In this document: piece by piece, positions 43,526 through 52,143 of the stretch
How positions within the stretch are numbered: position 1 is the first letter of the stretch
Layout: every line of letters begins with the position of its first letter
Source of the DNA: Pseudomonas viridiflava
GTDB lineage: Bacteria; Pseudomonadota; Gammaproteobacteria; Pseudomonadales; Pseudomonadaceae
Assembly: GCF_900601905.1 (NCBI RefSeq)
Contig: NZ_UWFA01000416.1
Location: 682,001-746,000, forward strand
Length of the DNA stretch: 64,000 nucleotides
Direction of reading: 5' to 3'
Notes under the pieces: model-generated
Databases searched by the model: none
The model's input: only the letters and a program-made list of their open reading frames with translations
What the model was told of the DNA's origin: nothing
Position numbers and translations under genes: made by a program

Positions 43526-44572
43526 TCAGCTGCGGGGCGAGCGCTCGCTGCGCACCCAGTCGGTCAACAGGCTGTAGGCTACCGCCAGCAGCGTTGGCCC
43601 GATAAACAGCCCGATAAAACCGAAGGCCAGCAGGCCGCCAAACACGCCCAGCAATACGATCACCAGCGGTAGATTCCCGCCCCGACTGATCAAGTAGGGC
43701 TTGAGCACGTTATCGACGCCGCTGATGACAAAGGTGCCCCAGATACCCAGAAACACGGCCATGCCGTATTCGCCATTCCACACCAGCCAGGCGGTAGCCG
43801 GGAGCCACACCAGCGGCGGCCCCATCGGAATCAGGCTGAACATGAAGGTCAGAATGCCCAGCACCAATGCACCCGGCACTCCGGCGATCAGGAAGCCAAT
43901 CAGGGCCAGCACCGCCTGAGCCGCCGCGGTGCCGATCACGCCATTGACCACTCGTTGCACGGTCCCCGCCACCAGATCCAGATAATACTGAGCCCGATCA
44001 CCGATCAAACGCTCCAGCAGGCTGAGCACGAAAGCGGCCAGTCGCGGACCGTCGCGATAGAAGAAAAACGCAAACAGCAGGCTCAGCGTCAGTTCCAGAA
44101 TCCCGCCGCCAATCTGTGCACTGCGCGCCAGGAGGAAATTACCCACCTGCCCCAGATACGGCTTGATCGTCGTCATCAGCGCCGCGCCTTGCTGGTCAAT
44201 GCTGTTCCAGAAACCGACCAACCGCTCGCCGACCAAGGGAATGCCCGCCAGCCAGACGGGTGGATCGGGCAAGCCGTCGACCTGCACATCCTTGATGAAC
44301 AGCGTGACATCGCGCACGTGGTCGGCAAGGTTAAAGCCCAGCCACACCAGCGGCGCTGCGACCAGTACCATCCAGCCCAGGGTCAGCACCAGCGCCGCAA
44401 GGGATTCGCGCCCGTTGAACCAGCGGGTCAGCAGGCGCATCAGTGGCCAGCTGGCGAAGGCCAGCACCGCGCCCCAGAACAACGCCGACCAGAACGGCGC
44501 CATCACCCAGACGCACGCGCCGAGCAGCGCCAGGAGCAGGATCTGCACCAACAGGCGATCGTTATTGAACAT
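43526..44572 (-). CDS. AI-2E / PerM family permease
   Basis: This 348-residue membrane protein of about eight helices has the family hallmarks: an N-terminal helical pair (VQILLLALLGACVWVMAPFWSALFWGAVLAFASWPL), a hydrophilic middle region, GVIGTAAAQAVLALIGFLIAGVPGALVLG and a C-terminal GGLLAFGFIGLFIGPTLLAVAYSLL. Members include TqsA/YdgG and the proposed Na/H antiporters of the UPF0118 group. The transported compound cannot be assigned. Confidence 0.87.
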   Translation of the reverse strand: MFNNDRLLVQILLLALLGACVWVMAPFWSALFWGAVLAFASWPLMRLLTRWFNGRESLAALVLTLGWMVLVAAPLVWLGFNLADHVRDVTLFIKDVQVDGLPDPPVWLAGIPLVGERLVGFWNSIDQQGAALMTTIKPYLGQVGNFLLARSAQIGGGILELTLSLLFAFFFYRDGPRLAAFVLSLLERLIGDRAQYYLDLVAGTVQRVVNGVIGTAAAQAVLALIGFLIAGVPGALVLGILTFMFSLIPMGPPLVWLPATAWLVWNGEYGMAVFLGIWGTFVISGVDNVLKPYLISRGGNLPLVIVLLGVFGGLLAFGFIGLFIGPTLLAVAYSLLTDWVRSERSPRS

Positions 44573-44591
44573 GGTTCATCCAGTAAAGAAA

Positions 44592-44610
44592 CAGCCCAGG
44601 AGTCGGGCTG
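44592..44610 (-). terminator. terminator of the acyl-CoA synthetase/hydrolase operon
   Basis: CAGCCC and GGGCTG arms with a seven-base loop are followed on the minus strand by TTTCTTT. It lies 58 bases past the DUF4892 stop. Confidence 0.65.
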
Positions 44611-44667
44611 AGGAGTGAAGCATAACGGCGAACGTGGCTAACGTCAGGTTCGCCCTCTTTGGCAAGG

Positions 44668-45492
44668 CTAGCGAATGACTTCGATCAGCAGACCTTTGCC
44701 AGCGTCGCTGCCAGCCTCCAGGCGTGCGGCGCGCACGCCTTTGGCAACCAGCGCTTCACGCCAGGCTTCGCGGTCGGGGCCGGAGATCGTGGCCCGCAGG
44801 CTGCTGTCCAGGTTCAGCCCGCGCGACAGCAATGTCACCCACTCGGCAGATGGCGCACCGCTCAGCCTCGGCAACGTCAGCTTGCCGGTACTCTTGAGCT
44901 GGCGCAGCAAAGTGGCGGACGTCGGCATCAATTCACCCAGCGGTGCGCTGGCGTCGAACTGTTCGACATGCAGATAAGCGCGGCGATTGCCCCGAGTGAT
45001 GCCATACAGGGCTACCAGCGTGTCGCTCTGCGGTTCGGCCAGTCGCAGCAGCAGATAAGCCTGTTGCTCGTCCGCGCCGTACAGTTTGGCATTGCCGAAC
45101 ACTTCATTGGCCCACAGGCTGCTTTCGCCACAATCGCGTGCCTGACACCAGAACAACAGCTCGGCATCCTGGGCCTGCAGCGCTTCGCGGGCGGCGGTGA
45201 AGGCCTCGGCAGAAGTCCGTTCAGCGGGCAACTGATAGGTAATGCCGGTAACGCTGCCCCGCGCACTGACCTGCCCGTCAAAACGCAGCTGGCCGCTGAT
45301 CTTGCGAATAGAGCCCATGGGGTAGATCCGCTCAAGCTCGGTGACCGGGCGATAATCGACGATTTCGGCATCGGTCAGGCGCGGCACGATTGGCAAGTCG
45401 CGGCTACCGGGTGCATCAGCGGCCATCACCGCAGTGCTCAGCAGGGACGCGCAGAAAATCGCTGCCAATGCGCCAGTGAAACGCCGTGACAT
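44668..45492 (-). CDS. exported DUF4892 family protein
   Basis: This 274-residue protein has a signal peptide (MSRRFTGALAAIFCASLLSTAVMA) and then the DUF4892 body: DLPIVPRLTDAEIVDYRPVTELERIYPMGSIRKISGQLRFDG, LLFWCQARDCGESSLWANEVFGNAKLYG, and a C-terminal domain ending LLIEVIR. An upstream ATG at 45600 has a better ribosome binding site (AGGAA) but would put 36 residues before the signal peptide, so 45492 is preferred. It closes the minus-strand operon of hydrolases. The function is unknown; it is probably envelope-located. Confidence 0.8.
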   Translation of the reverse strand: MSRRFTGALAAIFCASLLSTAVMAADAPGSRDLPIVPRLTDAEIVDYRPVTELERIYPMGSIRKISGQLRFDGQVSARGSVTGITYQLPAERTSAEAFTAAREALQAQDAELLFWCQARDCGESSLWANEVFGNAKLYGADEQQAYLLLRLAEPQSDTLVALYGITRGNRRAYLHVEQFDASAPLGELMPTSATLLRQLKSTGKLTLPRLSGAPSAEWVTLLSRGLNLDSSLRATISGPDREAWREALVAKGVRAARLEAGSDAGKGLLIEVIR

Positions 45493-45650
45493 GGCAACGG
45501 CGGCCCCGTGTTCAGGGTGGAGGGCACAAGCCTGCAAGGTGGGCAGGTGAGCAAGGTCGGCAGGCTGCCGACCCGGTGTTACCGAGGTAAGGTCCGTCAT
45601 GATTGATTCCTGTTTCAACCCGCCCAGCCTCGACAGTTGCCCGCCGCAAG

Positions 45651-46505
45651 TCAAGGCGCGGCAAAGAAGCGATTGAAACAGTCTGCAACAGACTGTGCGC
45701 CAGATTCATCGTCCAGGTGCAGATGATGGCTACCTGACAGGCGTGTAACGCTAAAAGGCAGGTCTGAGAGCAACGCCTGATTCTGCGCAAGCAAACCCTG
45801 GCAAGCTACTACCAAATGTGTCGGACAGCGGATTGCCCTGACAAACGCCATTGCCTGCGCGTCACTGATGCGGATCGCCGATGGCAATGTCAGGCGGCTG
45901 TCGCTACGCCAGGTGTAGCCTCCCGGCACGGGCATCAAGCCACGTTGAGCCAACAATTGCGCGGCTTCGCGCGTGACTGCGACTGCGCCTTTCATGCGCG
46001 CCTCGATGGCCTGCTCCTGATCGGCGTAAACCGGCTTGCGTTTGTTGCCCAATCGCAACTGCGCCTGCAAAGACTTGCCTAGCTGCTCCGGGGCATTGTC
46101 GGGCTTGCCGGTGGGTGGGATCAGCCCATCGATCAAGGCCAGACGCTCCACCCGCTCGGGCAGCGCCCCGGCGAGAAACACCGAAATTATTGCCCCCAGC
46201 GAATGCCCGAGCAGTGAAAAGCGCTGCCATCCCAGCTGCTCGGCCACTTGCAGCACGTCGTGAACATAATCGGGCAGCCCATACGCTGCGCCTGCCGGGC
46301 GATGACTGGAATGACCGTGACCGGCCAGGTCCAAGGCGACGATCCGCAGCCCTTCGAGTTTTGGCGCCAGCCGCGCAAAGCTGTTGGCGTTATCGAGCCA
46401 GCCATGCAACGCGATCACCGGCTGGCCGTCTTCAGGCCCGAAAAAATGTGCGGCCAGTTCGATATGCGGCAGGCTCAAGCGAACTTCTTCGACAGCATGG
46501 GTCAT
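45651..46505 (-). CDS. alpha/beta hydrolase
   Basis: This 284-residue alpha/beta-fold hydrolase has the oxyanion segment VIALHGWLDNANSFARLAP, nucleophile elbow GHSLGA, and a probable catalytic His in SGSHHLHLDDES. The WLDNANSF motif is shared with serine-hydrolase-like proteins and esterases. Its ATG shares one base with the stop of the other hydrolase (TGATG), so the two are coupled. Substrates are likely acyl esters or thioesters, judging by the operon. Confidence 0.87.
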   Translation of the reverse strand: MTHAVEEVRLSLPHIELAAHFFGPEDGQPVIALHGWLDNANSFARLAPKLEGLRIVALDLAGHGHSSHRPAGAAYGLPDYVHDVLQVAEQLGWQRFSLLGHSLGAIISVFLAGALPERVERLALIDGLIPPTGKPDNAPEQLGKSLQAQLRLGNKRKPVYADQEQAIEARMKGAVAVTREAAQLLAQRGLMPVPGGYTWRSDSRLTLPSAIRISDAQAMAFVRAIRCPTHLVVACQGLLAQNQALLSDLPFSVTRLSGSHHLHLDDESGAQSVADCFNRFFAAP

Positions 46506-47299
46506 CAACGCGCCCCTTCGGACCAGCGGCTGAACAGCGTTTTGAGCAGTGACGCCGTGGCGTCAGGCTGCTCCAGCGGAAACATATGTCCGCCCGGCAC
46601 CGACAGGTATTCGCCCAGCGGCATACTGCGCACCGAGCGCGCGTGATGACGCATGACCACCCTGCTCTGCTCGCCGCGCACCATCGCCAGCGGGACCTTG
46701 AGCTGGCGGTATCGGCCGGGGCTGGTGTGGGGCACGCTGCGGTAAATGCTGATCTCGGTTGCCGGATCAAACCGCAGCCGCAATTGTTCGCCGTCAGCCT
46801 GCAGGCCGTGCTGCAGGTAGGCGTCAAAACATTCAGGATCAAAACGACGAAACAACGTCTTGCCCGCGAAGTACAGCCGCGCCGACTCCAGATCGCTAAA
46901 CGCTTCACGACGTCCCAGCGTCCGGCCCGCCGGGGTGATGCGATCAATGAAGCCGAAACGCTTGGCGGCCCGGATCATCCATTGATCGGCGAGGGTCAGT
47001 ACCGGGGAATCGAGCATCACCACCCCGCGATACAACTGTGGGCAGCGCAACGCCGCGTGTAAGTGCAACAGGCCGCCCAGCGAATGACCTACACCCCACA
47101 CCGGCCCGTCTGACTCGCGCAGGTGATGGATGAGCTCATCGACCAGATTCAGCCAATTGTCGTCCACCGGGAATCGCGGGTCATGGGCGTGCTGCTCAAG
47201 ATGACTCACGGCATAGTCCGGCGCCAGTGCCGCGAACAACTTGCCGTAAGTGGCCGAAGGAAAACCGTTGGCGTGAGCGAAGAACACCTGTTGCGACAT
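46505..47299 (-). CDS. alpha/beta hydrolase
   Basis: This 264-residue hydrolase starts MSQQVFFAHANGFPSATYGKLF, where HANGFP is the oxyanion-loop variant typical of a Pseudomonas family. The nucleophile elbow is GVGHSLGG and the C-terminal His lies in SVPGGHMFPLE. It shows no close similarity to its downstream partner beyond the fold. It is translationally coupled to that partner and 192 bases downstream of the thioesterase gene. Confidence 0.86.
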   Translation of the reverse strand: MSQQVFFAHANGFPSATYGKLFAALAPDYAVSHLEQHAHDPRFPVDDNWLNLVDELIHHLRESDGPVWGVGHSLGGLLHLHAALRCPQLYRGVVMLDSPVLTLADQWMIRAAKRFGFIDRITPAGRTLGRREAFSDLESARLYFAGKTLFRRFDPECFDAYLQHGLQADGEQLRLRFDPATEISIYRSVPHTSPGRYRQLKVPLAMVRGEQSRVVMRHHARSVRSMPLGEYLSVPGGHMFPLEQPDATASLLKTLFSRWSEGAR

Positions 47300-47491
47300 G
47301 CCGAAGACTCATTGAACAAACCAATGGGGATTGTGCGCATCGGCTTGTCCGTCAGCAATGACTGTAAACGCCATCTGACAGGACACTCTGGTCATTTGTC
47401 GCATGGGCGTCACCCAAAATCGCGTCGAACAGGTTCCCCCAGGGCTTTGCGTTGGGCATTTACCGGCGGCCACGGTCACTCGACAGACCGA

Positions 47492-47935
47492 TCAACGAGC
47501 CGCAGGCTCCTGTCCCAGCGGCACAACCGCAACCGTCAGACGGGAAATACAACTGGCCTTGCCGTCTTCACTGGTTAGACGGATGTCCCAGACATGGGTC
47601 GTGCGGCCGATATGCACCGGGTGCGCCACTGCCGTGACTCGCCCACTGCGCAAGCCACGCAGGTGGTTGGCGTTGACCTCAAGGCCTACGCAAAAATACT
47701 TGTCGGGGTCGATACACAGGTAGCTGGCCGAAGATCCCACGGACTCGGCCAGCACCACCGAAGCCCCGCCATGCAGCAAGCCATAAGGCTGATGAGTGCG
47801 GTGATCGACCACCATGCTGGCGGTCAGGGAATTCTCGGTAAAAGACTCAAAGCGGATGTCGAGCAGTTCAAGCATGGTGTTTTTGCTGATGGTGTTCAGT
47901 TGTTCCAGATCTGGCGTTGCGTACCACAGGCTCAT
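47492..47935 (-). CDS. hotdog-fold thioesterase (PaaI/YdiI-like)
   Basis: This 147-residue protein has the hotdog core: TMLELLDIRFESFTENSLTASMVVDHRTHQPYGLLHGGASVVLAESVGSSAS. LLHGGAS with the following Glu (AES) is the active-site signature of 4-hydroxybenzoyl-CoA and menaquinone-type thioesterases. It hydrolyses acyl-CoA thioesters in the cytosol. The ATG at 47935 has AGGA seven bases upstream. It follows the AMP-forming acyl-CoA synthetase by 52 bases, so the operon can both make and break CoA thioesters. Confidence 0.88.
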   Translation of the reverse strand: MSLWYATPDLEQLNTISKNTMLELLDIRFESFTENSLTASMVVDHRTHQPYGLLHGGASVVLAESVGSSASYLCIDPDKYFCVGLEVNANHLRGLRSGRVTAVAHPVHIGRTTHVWDIRLTSEDGKASCISRLTVAVVPLGQEPAAR

Positions 47936-47987
47936 ATTCAATCCTTGTCATGAAGCGCTCGCGGCTGAGCGCTGGGGATACGTCGAC

Positions 47988-49655
47988 TCACTCCTGCCAC
48001 AATACCGCCTCGGACCGCTCGCTCCATTCATGAAGGCGTTCGCCATACACGGACTCGATCACGCTGCGTTTGATCTTCAGGGTCGGGGTCAGGAAACCGT
48101 TTTCGACCGTCCAACTATCTTTCACCACCACCAGCCGATGCAAGCGTTGATGTTTGTCAAGAACGCCATTGACCTGCATCAGCAGCGCCTCAAGACTTTC
48201 CTGCAGGGCGCCATCGGTACTGGATGACCCCGGCGTGCCCTGCCCCGACACTACACACAGGCCCAGCGGCGCAGTCAGGCCGCCACCTACCACGCACACT
48301 TGCTCAATGCGCGAATGCACCGCCAGCAGATTCTCGATAGGCGCTGGTGCCACGTACTTGCCCTTGCAGGTCTTAAAGATTTCCTTGAGGCGCCCGGTAA
48401 TGCGCAGATTGCCCTCGGCATCCAGCTCGCCCTGATCACCGGTTCGCAGAAAACCATCCTGGGTGATGACTTCGGCGGTTTTCAACGGATCCTTGAAATA
48501 GCCGAGCATGTTGGCCCCGCTGCGCACCAACACTTCGCGATTGTCAGCAATACGCACTTGCACCTGGGGACACGGCTGACCAATCCAGCCATCCTTTTGC
48601 TGACCTGGCCGACACACGTGGGAGTAGCCGCAGCTTTCGGTCATGCCATACACCTCAAGGACTTCCAGCCCCAGCCGCCGATACCAGAGCAGCAGGGAAT
48701 GCGGCACGGGCGCCGCCCCGGATAACGCGACTCTCAACGCATCCAGCCCCAGCCCGCGCAGGACCCTGCGCCCAGCGTACTTACCAAGCACTGGCAGGCT
48801 CAGCAGAAAATCCAGCCGTGCAGGTGGCAGTTTGCTGTACACGCCCATCTGGAATCGGGTCCAGATCCGCGGCACGCCAAACAGCGCCGTAGGCCGCGCT
48901 CGCTTGAGATCCTCCAGAAAGCTATCCAGGCTCTGGGCGAAAAACACTGTCTGCCCGCTGTAGATCGAAGCCATCTCCACAAACATGCGCTCTGCAACGT
49001 GGCACAGCGGCAGATAGGAAAACAGGCGATCCTTTTCCCCCAGGCCGAAAATACTGCTGCCATGGGTGGCGGCAAATCCCAGCGTGCCGAAGCTATGCAT
49101 CACGCCTTTGGGTGCGCCGGTGGTGCCGGAGGTGTAGATGATCGTCGCCAGTTGCTCAGGCTGCCCACACGGGTTGTCCTGAATCGGCGTCCAGCTCTGC
49201 AGCTCCTCCCAGTCGAAATCGAACTGCCAATCCTCGGGGCAGACCGGCAAGCCAATCGTGGGAATGCCGACCTGAACGCCGCGACTCATGGCAGGCCAGT
49301 CGTCCAGCTTGCCGACGAACACCAACGCCGCTTCGGAATGATCGAGGATCTGCGCCACGGACTCCGGCGTCAGGTTCGGATACAACGGTACGGACACATG
49401 CCCGGCCATCCAGATCGCCAGATCGGCGATGATCCAGTGCGCACAATTTTTGGAAATGATCGCCACGCGACTGCCCTGCGGCAACCCGCAACGACGCAAC
49501 CAGTGTGCTGCCCGACGCGCCTGATCGGCGACATCGGACCAACTCAACGACAACACCTTTCCGCTTGCCAGCGGCTGGACCATATAACACTTGTCAGGAT
49601 GACGAGCCTCACGGTCATAGAAGCGGCTCAAAGGCAAAGCTACGGCGATAGTCAT
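47988..49655 (-). CDS. AMP-forming acyl-CoA synthetase (FadD15/long-chain ACS-like)
   Basis: This 555-residue ANL-superfamily enzyme has the phosphate-binding loop IIYTSGTTGAPKGV (172-185), the adenine motif YGMTESCG, the RTGDQGELDAEGNLRITGRLKEIFKTCKGKYVAP hinge region and a C-terminal domain with a candidate catalytic lysine. The LKEIFKT...GKYVAP pattern is that of long-chain fatty-acid/terpenoid synthetases. It activates a carboxylic acid to acyl-AMP, then acyl-CoA. AAGGAG precedes the ATG. It heads the operon with thioesterase, two hydrolases and DUF4892, and a perfect palindrome lies 42 bases upstream. Confidence 0.88.
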   Translation of the reverse strand: MTIAVALPLSRFYDREARHPDKCYMVQPLASGKVLSLSWSDVADQARRAAHWLRRCGLPQGSRVAIISKNCAHWIIADLAIWMAGHVSVPLYPNLTPESVAQILDHSEAALVFVGKLDDWPAMSRGVQVGIPTIGLPVCPEDWQFDFDWEELQSWTPIQDNPCGQPEQLATIIYTSGTTGAPKGVMHSFGTLGFAATHGSSIFGLGEKDRLFSYLPLCHVAERMFVEMASIYSGQTVFFAQSLDSFLEDLKRARPTALFGVPRIWTRFQMGVYSKLPPARLDFLLSLPVLGKYAGRRVLRGLGLDALRVALSGAAPVPHSLLLWYRRLGLEVLEVYGMTESCGYSHVCRPGQQKDGWIGQPCPQVQVRIADNREVLVRSGANMLGYFKDPLKTAEVITQDGFLRTGDQGELDAEGNLRITGRLKEIFKTCKGKYVAPAPIENLLAVHSRIEQVCVVGGGLTAPLGLCVVSGQGTPGSSSTDGALQESLEALLMQVNGVLDKHQRLHRLVVVKDSWTVENGFLTPTLKIKRSVIESVYGERLHEWSERSEAVLWQE

Positions 49656-49697
49656 TGCGACTCACTCCTTATTGTTTTTATTTGGAGAAAGCGTAGT

Positions 49698-49719
49698 CGA
49701 CCAAGCAACTGCTTGGTCG
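49698..49719. promoter_or_regulatory. perfect 22-base palindrome, candidate TetR-family operator
   Basis: Ten-base arms CGACCAAGCA and TGCTTGGTCG flank an AC centre. The position, 43-64 bases before the acyl-CoA synthetase ATG, would overlap its promoter. Arm length and symmetry fit TetR-type repressors of fatty-acid metabolism. No regulator gene lies next to it in this window. Confidence 0.6.
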
Positions 49720-49842
49720 CCGGTTATCTGAAAGGGACTGGTCAAAGCGTGTGTGCCCGGATCTGTCAGACAGAGGGACCGTTCTTGCCGTTCCTGCAAC
49801 AAGGCACGGGACGCAGGCACGAGGCGCGGGTGTCCGTAGGAT

Positions 49843-49919
49843 GCGGTTTCAGCCGCGAAAGGCAGGGACAGGCGCTGCAGATTTTTCGGCCGGGACTAAC
49901 GCTCGCGGCTGAAGTCGCT
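49843..49919. repeat. REP doublet (inverted pair)
   Basis: GCGGTTTCAGCCGCGA and, about 45 bases on, TCGCGGCTGAAGTCGC are inverted copies differing at two positions. The pair sits between sixA and the acyl-CoA synthetase gene, both on the minus strand. Confidence 0.65.
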
Positions 49920-49936
49920 GCCACGCGAGGGAAAGC

Positions 49937-50392
49937 TCAAACGTGCCGAACACTCAGCAGGCTCATCCCGCCCGCCAGTGGAAACTCGGCTTCAAGCTCG
50001 GCCAGACTTGCGGTACTCATCGGTTGCGGCTGTTGCAGATTGCCATGCACCGCGAGTCCGATCAGGGCGCCTACCAGGGGCTGGTGGCTGACGAGCAGAA
50101 TGTCATCGCTGCCATAGCCATCCAGCCGGGCCAGTACCTGGTCAGGTCTGCCGTCGGGGGTGAGCCATGGGGCTATCGCAATCTGTTCGCTGAAACCCAG
50201 CGCCTGACGGACCAACTCAGCGGTCTGCCGGGCACGTACGTAAGGGCTGGCGATAATCCGGCTCAGCGGCTTGCCCAGCAGATGCGCAGCGCTTTTAAGC
50301 ACCTCTTCGCGGCCGTGGGCTGTGAGCCCCCGCTCGGCATCGCTACGTGCATGGGCTTGCGCTTCGCCGTGGCGCAGAATCCACACCTTCAC
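49937..50392 (-). CDS. sixA: phosphohistidine phosphatase SixA
   Basis: This 151-residue histidine-phosphatase protein has the N-terminal RHG motif (MKVWILRHGEAQAHA, catalytic H8), RIIASPYVRARQTAEL and SHQPLVGALIGL with the second catalytic His. SixA removes phosphate from Hpt domains of phosphorelays or from the nitrogen PTS protein NPr in E. coli. Its ATG overlaps the stop of the DUF4389 gene, and it is the last gene of gpsA-DUF4389-sixA. Confidence 0.9.
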   Translation of the reverse strand: MKVWILRHGEAQAHARSDAERGLTAHGREEVLKSAAHLLGKPLSRIIASPYVRARQTAELVRQALGFSEQIAIAPWLTPDGRPDQVLARLDGYGSDDILLVSHQPLVGALIGLAVHGNLQQPQPMSTASLAELEAEFPLAGGMSLLSVRHV

Positions 50393-50733
50393 AGCTTGGG
50401 CTCCTCATCGCGTACCGGGTGCGCGGTCGGGGGCACGCTGTGCGGTGCTTCACCCTCAGGGGCGCGCGGCGTGGGCCAATCAGCGAATGGCCAGGGCTTC
50501 TGATCACTGTGAAAGGTGCCGAAACGGCCGATCTGGGCCAGAAACTGGCTAAGGCTGTCGCCAAAGTTCATCAGGCTGGCGCTGGGCGCGCCGTAGATCA
50601 GGCGATAGCCCAACTGCACCAGCACCACGCCCGCCAGGACCAACTCGGCCAGTTGCCAGACCACCACAAACAGCACCATCCAGAGGACGCGCAGCAAAAT
50701 GGAATCGCTATGTTTGACGTTCGATTCGTTCAA
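50389..50733 (-). CDS. DUF4389 membrane protein
   Basis: This 114-residue protein has two hydrophobic segments (LLRVLWMVLFVVVWQLAELVLAGVVLVQLGYRLIYG) and then a helical stretch FGDSLSQFLAQIGRFGTFHSDQKPWPFADW, typical of DUF4389. The C-terminus is Pro-rich and hydrophilic. It lies 24 bases after gpsA and overlaps sixA by four bases. The function is unknown; this gene trio is conserved in Pseudomonas as far as I recall. Confidence 0.85.
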   Translation of the reverse strand: MNESNVKHSDSILLRVLWMVLFVVVWQLAELVLAGVVLVQLGYRLIYGAPSASLMNFGDSLSQFLAQIGRFGTFHSDQKPWPFADWPTPRAPEGEAPHSVPPTAHPVRDEEPKL

Positions 50734-50757
50734 AACCTTCTCCCTGTAGCGTTTGAC

Positions 50758-51783
50758 TCAGCTGAAGTCTGTCGTGGAAATGAAGTCGACATCGGTTTTC
50801 GGCTCTGCGCGCATCAGTTGCCCTATCACCTGTTCAAGGGTACGACCCTCGAAAAGAATCGCATGCAGGCCAGCGACCAGCGGCATGTAGACCTGCAGCT
50901 CCTGGGCTTTGACCTTGAGTACCTTGAGGGTGTTCACCCCTTCGGCGACTTCACCCAGACGGTTGACCGCCTCATCCAGACTCAGGCCCTGACCAAGGGC
51001 AAAACCCACCTGGTAATTGCGGCTCTTGGGTGAAGAACAGGTGACGATCAGGTCGCCCACCCCCGCCAGCCCCAGAAAAGTCATCGGGTTGGCACCCTGA
51101 CTGACGGCAAAACGGGTCATCTCCGCCAGTGCCCGGGTAATCAACATGCTCTTGGTGTTTTCACCCATGCCCAGCGCAACGGCCATGCCGGCAATGATCG
51201 CGTAAACGTTTTTCAGCGCCCCGCCCAACTCGACACCAAAGCGGTCGGCGCTGGCGTAAACCCGGAAGGTCTTGCCATGCAGCACTTCCTGCACTTGCTG
51301 GCACAGCGCCTCATCTTCACTGGCAACCACTGTGGCCGTCAGCGCATGTTCGGCGATTTCCCGCGCCAGATTAGGCCCGGACAACACGCCAATACGCGCC
51401 CGCGGGGCAATTTCTTCGAGGATCTGGCTCATCAGCTTGAAGGTATCAGCCTCGATACCTTTGGTCAGGCTGACCAGCATTTTGCCAGACAGCAACTGCA
51501 CCTGCGGCACCAGCACATTACGCAAGGCGCTGGACGGCAAGGCGACGAAGACCAGCGAGCAGGCTTCGAGGGTCGCGGCCAGGTCAGTGACCGGCTCGAC
51601 TTGGGGCAGCACTTTGATGCCCTTGAGGTAGCGCGGGTTTTCGCGATTGACCCGAATCGCCTCGGCCTGCGCAGGATCGCGCATCCACTGGCGCACCTGA
51701 TGACCATTTTCCGCCAGCAGGTTTGCCACCGCGGTACCGAAGCTGCCGCCACCAAGAACCGCAACAGGTTGCTGTGTGGTCAT
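50758..51783 (-). CDS. gpsA: NAD(P)H-dependent glycerol-3-phosphate dehydrogenase
   Basis: This 341-residue enzyme makes sn-glycerol 3-phosphate from dihydroxyacetone phosphate for phospholipid synthesis. It has the GGGSFGTA nucleotide loop, LSGPNLAREIA, the catalytic-lysine region ELGGALKNVYAIIAGM and GLAGVGDLIVTCSSPKSRN. The start at 51783 gives the family N-terminus; the ATG four codons upstream is an alternative. It is the first gene of gpsA-DUF4389-sixA, close to fabA-fabB, so lipid-precursor genes are grouped here. Confidence 0.95.
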   Translation of the reverse strand: MTTQQPVAVLGGGSFGTAVANLLAENGHQVRQWMRDPAQAEAIRVNRENPRYLKGIKVLPQVEPVTDLAATLEACSLVFVALPSSALRNVLVPQVQLLSGKMLVSLTKGIEADTFKLMSQILEEIAPRARIGVLSGPNLAREIAEHALTATVVASEDEALCQQVQEVLHGKTFRVYASADRFGVELGGALKNVYAIIAGMAVALGMGENTKSMLITRALAEMTRFAVSQGANPMTFLGLAGVGDLIVTCSSPKSRNYQVGFALGQGLSLDEAVNRLGEVAEGVNTLKVLKVKAQELQVYMPLVAGLHAILFEGRTLEQVIGQLMRAEPKTDVDFISTTDFS

Positions 51784-52143
51784 AAACACATCCATCTAGA
51801 GCCATCTGATCTGGCGATGTCGGCATTATACGGAGCGTGGCGGCATCGGCCAGCGACAAACCTTGCGTGAAAGCGACTCGTTCAGCGGCATTCCTCTGGC
51901 AGTACCCTACAGTCACCAACACAGTAAGCCTGCAAGGAACATGGAAATAACCCACGCCTCGGTTAACATGCTCCGCCTGCGCATGAAGTAAGGTTACGAC
52001 CGGGCGAATGAATAAGGACATGGCTGCAGGCATTCTGGCGACGGAAGCAGCAGGACCACAGGGGTATTTTTGTTGATTGCAACCTGCACACTGCTTAACG
52101 CCACAGCGCTTTTGCCCGACGTGAGCGCAACCGAGCCTTGCTC
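51784..52143. promoter_or_regulatory. divergent intergenic region, gpsA / hybrid kinase
   Basis: This 360-base gap should contain both promoters. Two very short frames with plausible starts are present: 51941-51991 (16 codons, AAGGA just upstream) and 52008-52076 (22 codons). Either could be a leader peptide for the kinase, but they may be chance. I see no terminator or known RNA element. Confidence 0.35.
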
